Shown here in pieces: positions 47,955 through 59,900 of a stretch of 64,000 nucleotides of DNA. Both the position numbers and the translations under genes were made by a program. How positions within the stretch are numbered: the first letter of the stretch is position 1; each line of letters begins with the position of its first letter. The stretch is from assembly GCF_932526225.1 (NCBI RefSeq), contig NC_064048.1, positions 6,118,627 to 6,182,626 of the forward strand, written 5' to 3'. Origin of the DNA: Nematostella vectensis. Taxonomy: Eukaryota > Cnidaria > Anthozoa > Actiniaria > Edwardsiidae. Under the pieces are notes generated by a model. The model was not told where the DNA came from and made no database searches. It worked only from the letters and a program-made list of their open reading frames with translations.

Positions 47955-50900
47955 GTGAGTTGGAATAATATTTTTTGGTTCTAAGATAAACACAGTTACA
48001 TGATATCGAAATGAAGCAAGATAGTTTGATTTCTTCGATAGACTGATACTATTATTTGACGATTATAATTTTTTTCTTTTATTTTCATTCGGTCTTTTGG
48101 CTCGTATTTAAGCTGCAGCCAAAGGTTCAGAAAAGAAAACAGCCGAGAACTGTAAGTAAATCAATCCATATAATCATCATAACCAACCCATATAATTATC
48201 ATAAATAATATTATCACCCCCAGTCTATATCATCATCATCAACAGCCTATATCATCATCATCACCAATTCATATCATCATCATCACCAACCTATATCATC
48301 ATCATCACCAACCTATATCATCAACATCACCAACCTATATCATCATCACCAACCTCTATCATCATCATCACCAACCTATATCATCACCATCACCAACCTA
48401 TATCATCGTCATCACCAACCTATATCATCATCAACACCAACCTACATCATCATCATAACCAACCTCTATCATCATCATCACCAAGCTCTATCATCATCAT
48501 CACCAAGCTATATCATCATCATCACCACCAACCCATATCATCGTCATCACCAACCTATATCATCATCATCACCAACCCATATCATCATCATCACCAACCT
48601 ATATCATCATCATCACCAACCTATATCATCATCATCACCAACCTATATCATCGTCATCACCAACCTCTATCATCATCATCACCAGCCTCTATCATCATCA
48701 ACACCAGCCTATGTTATCATCATCGACAACCAATATTATTATCAACATTTTTTGAGTTTCTAAAAAAAATTAATGTTAGATTCCAAAATATGACTGCCTA
48801 TAAATGGTAAGTAAGATCGCCATATAAAAGGAAGTTATGACATCAACATATTTTAAAACACACTTTGATGCAAAATTGACGTTATTGTTATCCTGGCAAT
48901 CATTATTTAATTAATTTTATTCCACAATAATATTTCAGTATGTCCTAACATCAGACTCAAAAGTGTAGGATGCTACTCTGACCCACAAACCGACCCCCGA
49001 CCCCTCCCCTTGATGGAATTTACCGACCGAAATAAAACGAGTATAAAGTACAGCGGTATTTCGCCCGACTACGACTACTGGGACACTTATATGGAGGGGC
49101 TCATCTGCAGATGTGCGAAAGCCGCCAAAAGAAGCAAGTTTAAAATGTTTGGGATTCAAAATAATGGTGAGATATTCTATCAACTACTGAACACAATCAG
49201 CATTGGCAACAACATCATCAGTGTGATCTTCGCCATCTTTTGTCGCTATCGTCATTATCATTGCATTAAAGTCCGTGAATCCTAATTGCGTGATACATAT
49301 AACTTACAACAATATAAATATTACAATAAAATAAATATCAATCTAACTTACCCAGCATTGTTTGATATCGTAGAAATATAATCGAGTCGATTTAATTGTA
49401 GGATGGATTGAATTTTAGCATGATTCAAGAGGATTTAATTCACATGCATGGGGTTTTGATAGCCTACAAACCACGCGTCACGCAAATTGGATCGACTGGC
49501 TTTAAAAGGGTCATCAGGGGCCGAGCCAGGAGTCCCATAAAAGGGGGGGGGGGGCAACAAAAGGCTTTCAATAATGGGGGGGGAAGATTCATTGTTCTTC
49601 TGTGGATCTTATTGTCGTTATTTTTAAGCCAAATATGTGAAAAAAGGGAAGGGGGCAGCAAATTCATTGTAGGTTTTCAAGGGAGAAGGATTTCGTTGGC
49701 TATGTAGACTATGTTACTTCTGATTGGAACAGCCAGACAAAGAATGATAATGATGAAGATATTAATATGTTATTTCAAATGTACAAATAAAACCATTAAC
49801 CCTATTTAGGCTGGCTTTTTGGGGCTTCCTCCGACCGGGGGGTGGGGGGGGGGCTCTTTCAGAATTCAAATTTTCAAAGAATCATTATCTGACATAGCAG
49901 TCATTTAAGTAGTCATTTAAGGACATATGGTTATAAATAGTCTATCTTTCGAAACCTATGCATAGAATATTCAAAATCAAAAAGAGTCATCATAACCAGT
50001 TCGTATTCAAAAAGCGATACATGTTCTTGAAAGAAATGTCTATGTGACGTCACAATGACGTCATTTAAGATAGCAGAAACGGCCAACATTACTATTTTTA
50101 GTAATTTTTTGTATTTATTTATTTTTTTTTTTGGTTTTTCTTTATGTCTTTTTTCGATAATATTATTATGTTGCAGTAGACATAAATTATTAGTGACACT
50201 GTTTCTATGACAATAATATATGACATCTGTGACTTCATTGATTGGAATGGTACCTTTAATATAAAATAAGTTTGCGAATGGACTCTTAAATTAAAGTAAT
50301 AATTTCAATATCTTTCCCAATTTAATTTTCTACTTTTTATTTAGAATAGAGGAATATAAAGGTGCTGGGGGCCTCAAAAGCCCCCCCCCCCTGTCTGAAT
50401 AGGGTTAATATCATTTCCACTTTTAAAATTTGAAGTCGGCATCAGAGTTTATTGAATAAACGCGTTGTATGCTGAAAGACGCATTACTCAACATATACCA
50501 AGACCACTGCCGAATCTAGACTGCTAAAGAGGGGTGGGCAAGCTAAAAAAATGGTCATAAAGAGAGGGACTGATAATACAAGACAATTCACAGGAAACTC
50601 ATCAAAATATGAGCAAAGGGGAGGGAAGGGTGGGGTAGGTGGCCACCCAATTTACAACCTCAGAATACTCATTCCAAAATTTGGTTGTTTTGAAAGTTGA
50701 ACTGATTATCGATCCGTTTTTTGTTTCAGGAGAATGCATGACAGGTATGAATGATGTCACGCTGTCACGCTACGCTAAATATGGTCCATCTATTCACTGC
50801 GTGACATTCTTCAATGAGCGTTGCAACAATGGCTGCATCTGTATCGGCGAGGACCAGGCTAACTTTATCTACACGATTGAGTATGGTGAGGCTCATCTCA

Positions 50901-53900
50901 TATTTAACCGTAGAACTTGCCTAAGCATTACCGTAGCAGGCCTCGACATGTTGGGGGGGGGAGGGGGGGGGACCAAACAGAAACATTATGAAAATATTAA
51001 GGGCACCTACGCCCCTAATGGTCACTTAATTATATATTTGTAAAATATTTTTGGGGGGCACGTGCCCCCTGCAATATGGACACGGTTATTCTAAGCTCTC
51101 TCGCATCTAGGGGAGTGATTTCCAAGTTACCTCTTTCTATGCAATTATCACGTTGTCGCAGCCTGGTCCCAGGCGTTCTTATCGGTTTTCCTGTGGTTGG
51201 GTTTCCTGTGGATGGTAAGAGTTGACGTCAAAGGAAACCATCTCCACGAACGCCTAGTGAAATTCGCCAAATCCATAATGGCGAACAGAGAATAGCGAAT
51301 AATATGCTGCAGGAAAATAAATCTTATGCAAAAGTAGCAAACGGAGTAATACGTTCAAAACGCTTGTATTTTATGGGTTGGCTTGGCTGTTTCGCCTCGA
51401 AGATTCGACGAGATGTTTGGAGGGGTTTGTTCGACGCATAACCTCACACATGCTCACATTGATCATCTTTTATAATTTCTCAGCGGTGTTCAGAACGAAC
51501 TGACACTCTTGGTAATGACTTATTTTAGCTGTTTTAATGTCAAATTGTTTTGTTTTTAACTGTAATTGTTTTTCGGAATGTTCAGTTCCACTTTGTCCTC
51601 ATGTTCCACCTTTGTCCTCAATAGCTAGTTGATAATCTTATCCGGGTGTTGTTTTAGCAATGAAGTGTTAGTATTTGAAGCCTTTTCAAATGGCAGCCAA
51701 GCTTCTTTCAAAGGGAACAACCTTTGGTCTAAAAAAATTAAAACTATTTGATATTATTTTACCAAAAAGTTTGGATAAGTCTTCTGAAGGGGACACAAAA
51801 AGTCCAAGTTCTTGATCTGGAAATTTAAACCATTTTGCTTTTGATATAAACCAATGTTTGAGCTTATGATTGTTCTCAAGTCTGGCACAAAGCTAGGGGT
51901 GAGGGTAGGGGGCAGATGCTCCCCACTCAACCAACACCTGGGTATGCAAAAAGCATTTCTTTGTAAACCCTGGCTATGCAACGGTGATCAATGCATGATG
52001 CACTACATGAGGCTAACATCAACTTATCACTGAATTTGTATTTTATTTTCATTGTTGCCACTAAATTTACCCTTAAAAATCACTCCAGTATATCCCAAGT
52101 TGCCCTTGTCTTTGCCCTTAGCTTTAACAGATCAGATGATTGTATAAAGGCTTTTATCAGACCATTTTTGTGTCCCTCCTATAATCTCACAGAGAGCTTC
52201 ATGTGCTGGTATTGATAGAAAGAAATAGTAAATGGCCAAAATATTAGTTTCTGGTAGGAATATATGGGACACAATGATGACATTTCAATTAGTTTATGTT
52301 ATGCGAGAGTTGAAAGCTTTACTAAAGAATAATGTTATCAAGCAAGTAAGCAGACCTGTGTAATATCCTAGCGCCCTTGCACACTCATACCGCTGACCAA
52401 TAAAACTGAGTTGACATCCAAGATGGCGTCCCCCATGTAGCGTCCGGTTATTTCAGTGGCGACGAGGATGGTATAACAACGGAGAAAACCGCGTGTGAAG
52501 ACCGGGAAATCAGACAGAAATCAGCAAGAGTCGTGAAAGAAGCCTAGAGAGAAGAAAATAGAGCTTCAGCGGGAGAATTTAGCGAGAAAATCGAAGAAAA
52601 CGACGAATTCCGTCACGTGTGGAAATGGGAGAGAACGAGCAACCTCACGAAATCAGGGTTTTGACGAGTGGTAAGTCTCTCAGAATCCAACCCTTCAGCA
52701 TCCCGACGAATCAGTTGGAGATTGGAAGAGCCTGGAAGGAATGGCTTGAAGATTTTGAAGAGGAGGTCGAGTATTTTGAAATCAAAACAACCGAAGATAA
52801 AGTGATAGCGATGAAGGTTTATTGAGGGCCTGAGATCAAGAAACTAGCAAGAAACTTACCAGAGCCGACGCCAAGCGCGGATGACAACGACTTCACGAGA
52901 ATGAAGAGGAAACTTAACAACCATTTCCTGCCGAAGAAAAACAAACACCACGCAATATACAAGTTCAACAAACAAAAGATGGAAACGAACGAGAGTATTG
53001 TCACATATGCAGCCAGAATGAGATACCAAGCCAAGGAGTGCGAGTTCGGTACTCAAGAAGATGAGAGGATTCTAGAGCACCTCATCCAGACGATCCCAGA
53101 TGGAGATTTAGTCAAGAGAGCCATAGAGAAGAGACGGAATTTGACCGAATTCATAGAAAATGCTGGCCAGAAGTAGAAGATTAATAAGCAGGTGAATGAC
53201 ATGAAAGAAGATTTCAAAGTGGCCAAGATCCAAACACAAAAGAAGCCCCAAGCCAAGAAACCCCCATCACAACAAAGAAGTGGAGAGGCGAGAAAGAAGG
53301 ACAGGCACAAGTGTGACTATTGTGGGAAGACTGGTGCACACAAGCCGGGGAAAGACTGCCAAGCCTATGGGAAACAATGCCTAAAATGCGGCAAGTACAA
53401 CCACTTCGCAGTTTGTTGCAAGTCAGAAGGTGGAACAGAAGACAAGCATAGAAGAAGATTCAAACGTATCCATCAAGTCAGTCATGAACTAGGGCACGAA
53501 GATTCCAGCAGTGGATCGGATAGTGGATACCTGGAGTTAACTTCCAAGCACCTATCCCATGTGAAGATAGTGACATCAGGCAAGCCCAAGGGTACAGTTT
53601 TGGTTAGACTTGGAGACGTGGATGCGCAGGTCGAACCAGACAGCGGCGCCAGCGTCAACGTAATGGACGAATACCAGTACAAGGCACTTTCCCACCGCTC
53701 TGACGAGATTGGAGATTTGACAGACTGCAGAGAAAAGCTGAAGACCATCCAGACAAGCCTTCAGGTGAAAGGAGAGTTTGAAGTCACCATACGAAACAAA
53801 AACCTAGGTGCAAAGACTCGCTTTGTGGTGATAAGAGGTTAATGGATTCGCCGCCACTCTTAGGAAAGGAGACATTGAACGAGCTTGGAATGCTGAAGAT

Positions 53901-56900
53901 CGATCCAGAAGGGTGTATCAGAGAACCCAATGATCTAAGAATCAAAACGGTAAAGCAAACATGGAAGAGTGAAGAAATTGCCAAGCAATTCGAGAAGGTC
54001 TTTGACGTCATTGGCTGCTTCCAGGACAAGACAGGCGAGCCGATTGAGTTCAAGCTGGAGATGGACCCAGAAGCAACTCCAGTGGCACAGCGACCAAGGA
54101 ATGTTGCCTACTACCTGCAACAACCCCTCAAGAAATGGCTCGATCAGGGAGTTGAAAAAGGCATATTGGAACCGCTGCCAGATGGGGGAACCCATCAACT
54201 GATGTTCGCCATTAGTCGTTCAGCCCAAACCGAAGAAACAGACAAGAAGAAGCTAGAACCACAGATGATCAGAGCAAGCATAGACATGAGGGTACCAAAC
54301 TTATCAATGAAGAGAAGCCGCTGCATTCAAGCCCCGATAGTGGAAGATTTCACCCATAAGCTCCGTGACTGCAACATATTCTCCAAGCTAGATCTACGGC
54401 AAGGATACCACCAGCTGACTCTGGACGAAGAGACCAGGAAGGCAGCGACATTCAGCACGCCATGGGGAAACTTCAGACCCCGAAGACTTGTCTTTGGCGC
54501 CAAGTCCTCACAAGATTTATTTGACGAAGCAATGTTCAAGGTATTCGGAGACATCCCCAACTGCATCAATCAGCGGGCGATATCCTGATCGGAGGCAGAG
54601 ATGAAGCAGAACACGCTGAGACGCTGAGAACAGTCCTCTAGAGAGCAAAGGATCACGGGATAACATTCAACGGGGAGAAGTGCGAATTTGAGAAGCAAGA
54701 GATTGAGTCCTTTGGACATGTTTTCACCAACAAAGGACTCAGATCAGCGCCGGACAAGGTGAGAGCAGTAAAGGAGAGCGAGAGACCTGAGGACAAGGAG
54801 GTGGTGAGCAGTTTTCTCGGAATGGCGGGGTATCTTGACATGTTCAACAAGGCGACTGCGAAGATGCCCCCACGAATAGAGAAATGGGTGATGGAAATGC
54901 AAGACGTCGACTTCGAGCTGATCTACGAGCCATGGAAGGACTAGCAAGATCCACTAGATAACCTTTCCAGGCACCCCCTCCCGGAGACTGGGGACGACAG
55001 CACAGAGAAGATCATCAAGTGGACCGTCGATGCTGACCACGCAGTTGTGCTTAAGAAGATCAGGGACGAGACACTGAAAGACAAGACGTCGCAGAAGTTG
55101 GCAGAGAGAATAGCAAGATGTGACTGGGAGAAGTTCAGAAGAGATAAGGACATACAGCCATACTACCACGTGAGGGAAGAACTCTCAGTTGCTGAAGGAC
55201 TGATTTTCCGGGAAGAAAGAATCGTGCTTCCTGAAGTACTGCAGAGAAAGATCGTCAAGATCGGACACAAACTGGGACACTTAGGCAAGACAAAGACCAA
55301 GCAAATGCTCAGAGAGAAGTATTGGTTCCCAAATATGAACAGCATGATAGATACATCAGTCGATCAGTGCTTCAATTGCCAAGTAGCAACCAAAAGCCAC
55401 AAGGAAGAACCTATCAAGCCAACCCAAATCCCTAGCAAACCTTGGGAGACCATCTCAACAGATTTCGGTGGACCGTACCCAGACGGACACTACAACCTCG
55501 TGGTTATTGATAAGAGGAGCATATATCCAGTTGTGGAAAGAGTGCCAAGTACAAGCCTGGGACCAGTCAAGGAAAGGATGAAGAACATCTTTGCAACATA
55601 GTGCACACCCAAGAGGGTAGAGAGTGACAATGGACCACCATTCAATTCCGGGGACTATGAAGAGTTCGCAAAGGAAGAAGGATCCGATCCCCACAGGATA
55701 ACGCCAGGGCATCCCAGAGCAAATGGAGAAAGCGAGAAGTTCATGCAAACACTAAACAAGACTGAACGCATAGCAACCCTTGAAGGGAAGGACAAGTACG
55801 AACGGCAAGAAGCCATCCACAACATGCTAGTAACATACAGATCGACACCCCAACCTGCGACAGGAGTAACACCTTATGAAGCCATGCGAGGAGTGAGTGT
55901 TAGAACCAAGCTAGACTACACACCACCAACCACAGAGAGAACAGCCAAGGAGGAAGCGATAGATGCCAGAGATGGAGAATACAAGAAGAAAATGAAGGCA
56001 AATCGAGAGAACAAGAATACAAAGGAGACAGCTCATCCTAGGAGATTACGTATTGGTAAGACAGCAGAAGAGCAAATGGAGCACACCATACGAACCAGCC
56101 TTCTACACTCTCACAAACATTGAGGGATCAAAGGTGACAGCACGCAGAGCTACAGATAGCAGGACGGTATGCAGAGACGCAAGCCAGTTCAAGCTCGCTA
56201 ACTGTATTATCAACACAGCGGAGAAACCAGAGAGAAGTCGTGTGAGGGAAATCCATCCATGCTCAAGCCAGAGGGCAGTGATCAACCTACTCAGAGTGCA
56301 AGCGTAGTGACAGCACAGACAAGACGGAGGAAGAAAGCAAAGAAACAGCTAACGCTAAACCACAGCCTAGAGAGGACCAGGAGACACCAGAGCTGAGGGA
56401 GCGACCCAAGAGGGAGAGGCGCAAGCCGAGTCACCTCAAGGACTATGTTACCAGTTAGAAAACAAGATACTTTTCTTGAGACTTTACACACTTCAAGAAA
56501 ACTTTATTGATTACTTTATTGAGTTGATCGTTAGAAATGTTAAGATTGTATAGAGCTATTCTTTTTAAAATAAGGGAGAAATGTAATATCCTAGCGCCCT
56601 TGCACACTCATACCGCTGACCAATAAAACTGAGTTGACATCCAAGATGGCGTCCCACATGTAGTGTCCGGTTATTTCAACCTGTAGCTAGGTGAAGAAGA
56701 GGAATTTGGTCAAACTAACCCACTTAACTGGGAGTTGTGTTCGAATGAAAGATAAATTAGTATCACTGTAGGCTAAGGGGAACTGGGATACCTAGGTAGT
56801 ACCACTGCAACAGAACAAACCTGAGAGAAAAATGGTTTGCTGAAAAGTTAAACTTAACCCCTAAAAAAATCTGGCTATAATGGCCCATGATTTTCAAAAT

Positions 56901-59900
56901 ACATCCCACCACGCTAATGTTTTTCAACAGCTACTCTTGTAAAACAATGAGCCTCCCACCCCCCAAATAAAAAAAATGAAATAAAAAACATCCATCATGC
57001 ATACGTCACTGTAGTGAATAAACTGCTCAAGTGGCTTCGGAGACCTAACAAAAATCTCATTAGACGCATTCGTTTAGTATTCTACAGGATTGATCAAAGG
57101 ATTCTATATGCTGGCTGCATATGGCTGCATAAAATCAAAACACGATGTATTTCGATTCTTGACTTCTCCACATTTATTAAAATAACTTTAGTTATACATG
57201 GAAACATAACTCGCAAAGAAATAAAAAGAAATACAAATGAGAACAACTTAGCTGTAACAAAAGGAAAGTGGCATGATGAAGATTTTTACAAATGCGGAGT
57301 AGATTCCATCGACGATCAAAACAAGTCTCGAGTCAATTTTTTTCCAAAATTCGGAGCTTCGTGCAAGCTTTACGATGAAGATAGAAGCAAACAAACCTCC
57401 GAATGTGTAGAGGATGCAAACCTGGTACAAGAGGGGTAAAAAGAAGGGCATAATATGCTAAAATAAGCATTTGCGATAAGGACTTTTTGTCAAATTAGCC
57501 CCCCCCCCCCCCAAAAAAAAAAAAATACCCAAACCTGAGTTCTATACATAAAATATACCAAGTATAGAAACTTACCTCCCAAACAATTACCCAAACCTAT
57601 ATAACCCAAACATATAAATTCTTAATATCACTATAGTTTTAAAGGGGAGCTTCAACACTCAAACTTGCCTATCAAATCAAATTAATTTAATTCCTTTTTA
57701 TAAAAAAAAAGACTCTTTGCGCATATAATAGAGACTGGCGAGAAAAAAAATAAGCCTGAAGTATCACCAAATATGAATAGATATTTTCCATATGATATCT
57801 GCTCTAGTGAAGCTTGGAGCGTCTGGTACCCAGGGTATGACTATACTCCCATTCTCCTATTATCTCCAAGGCCTAGTAATCAAACATGGTACAAGTTTAC
57901 TTCATCTTCACAACCTGTGTCAGCACCCCCAATTAGACATACCCTTAGTCACCACCCCTTTGCCCTTACCATGCCTTTTCCTCACCCTAGTTTACACTTT
58001 ATGCCTTTTTCCATTTGTCTGCACACACAATGAAATACACCCTCAATGGCTCTAACTTGTTGTTAGAACCTGTGTATTAAGCACGATTTGTGTCAAAAAC
58101 TTCTTTTTTTTAATAAAATAAATCATGATGAAAACAGATCTGAATAAAATGAATTCCTTTGGGGATAGTTCTAACACTGAGGTATACATACACCCCTCAT
58201 TGAATAAGCACATTACAAAGCCCCTCAAACAAGTGCCCCCTCTAGAATCCATTTATAAAAAAAAGCCATAATGTGAGCATTTGTGGTAAGGACTTTTTTA
58301 CAACGAGTAATAGCAAACTAATGCAGCAATGAATAATGACTGCCATCCCTGAGATTCACTGATCATAGCAAATCTATTTATTCCAGGATCAAATATAAAC
58401 ATTTAAACAGTACTTTCATGTAGTGTCTTTAAATTGCATACAATAAACAGTGACTCACGGCCAATCTGTATACGATTTAGCTTCATTTTTTTTAATGAGA
58501 CTCGCTGCCATTCTGTATAAGATTCATTTTAGTTTCAATATACCAGCTAAAATTTTTCTTGGAGTGTCTTCATTCCGAGTGCGAAAGCAAGATAAATCCA
58601 GGGAAATTTTGTGCATTTGTATGACTTGATAAAACGTACAACTAGATAATTGGTGATCAATGTTATAGCCTGCTAGCAGTGGCTTACCCTTCCGCGTTTA
58701 TTACAGTACGATTCGGTGAAGTCGTAAAAATAACCCTGCAAATGAGGTCTGTTGCCGATGAGAAACAACACAAATAGGGTATATATGACGCACTGAGTCG
58801 GTGAAATCCCTGCTCAAACAGATAAGTAGAAATCACTGCTAGCAGAGAGTTAAAAAGCGGCGTTCAACATGATTTTCCCGATTCAACGGAACCGCCATTT
58901 TGTTTTCCCACTCTGAGTTGAGGCGTGTCCGCGTGAGACTGGGCATAGTAATACTCATCTCTGATTGGTTAATCAGATTGTTTATCAAATATAACCAAAA
59001 ATGGTAATGTTCCGCACTGGGAAATAGAAGAGAGCGCACCTGGAAATTAGATGTGATGAGAGTCGATGCTAAAACTCTCATACCTGTTTGATCCTGCACT
59101 CTAAATTACCCTTATCGACACTCATTCACTTAAAACAATTCTAAGTTTATAAGAGTTGATCTGCTAATGAGACCTACCACCGATTCTTTTGCACAATAGA
59201 TAACTGGTTGAAAGTATTTTAATCTGCTTTATCCATTCGCAATGCAGGTGATGGTTTTTATTTCAAGGTGATGATTATTTTAAAATTCTTTAGTTCTTCA
59301 TCATTAAAAAGTGTAACTTTTGCAATTGAGTAGCGAGAATTCATATACACACTAAAAGAGAAAATAAACATTGAAAGCCAGATGATCGCAACCGTGATAG
59401 CCTGATGGTGTGACGCTATCATCTTATCTTCGTTAGATCGAGGCTTTCGATTAAATAAAGCATAGGTTTTGAAAGTACTATGTGTTTGAAATTCATTTCG
59501 TGTTTAGAAGAATTCACAGAAGTGCAAGAGATAGAACACGTTGTCGAGGAAACTGAGAGAAGAGTGGAAGTAACTAAAAATGCACCGCGCAAGCAAACAA
59601 CGCGAGAAAAGACAAGACAAACAAAATCAGCCGATAACTGTAAGTAGACACAAACATCACAAAAATAACATAAGGCCGTCAGCATGACCACCATTGACAT
59701 TGTCGTCGCCGTCATCATGTCAACATAATCTTTATCATTGCATCAGCATCATCATCATCGTTGTCGTCATCAACCACATCGTAATCATCACCATCCTTTA
59801 TTACCATCATGAATTTCATCTTCCACGGCAACATTATCATATCAAGATTTCTTGTCAATTATGTCCAGGATTCCAGTGTCAGAATCTACAACTCTAGTAC

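Larger units (their letters stand above)
52359..56678 (+). mobile_element. Ty3/gypsy-type LTR retrotransposon, degraded, 4.3 kb
   Basis: Bounded by 97-bp direct LTRs (52359–52455 and 56582–56678; two differences by eye) that start TG and end CA, flanked by the 5-bp target duplication ACCTG (52354–52358 and 56679–56683). One base after the 5' LTR is TGGCGACGAGGAT, a primer-binding-site-like sequence beginning TGG. An AAGGGAGAAA polypurine tract precedes the 3' LTR. The interior encodes gag-like, protease, reverse-transcriptase and integrase regions in that order, the order of Ty3/gypsy elements. Several stops, frameshifts and an apparent loss of the RNase H region make it non-autonomous. It is in the sense orientation within intron 4 of the secreted protein gene. 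Confidence 0.92.

Noticed and set aside
48939-49166. Assignment of the Cys-rich module to the WSC or PAN/apple domain
   Set aside because: The GCYSD opening recalls WSC domains, but the later cysteine spacing (CRC, GEC, CNNG) does not follow either pattern, so no family name was given.
57014-57439. 141-codon open frame inside intron 4 of the secreted protein gene
   Set aside because: No recognisable motif, lies in AT-rich intron sequence, and has no splice signals matching the phase-1 exons. Kept as a possibility only if transcription is shown.
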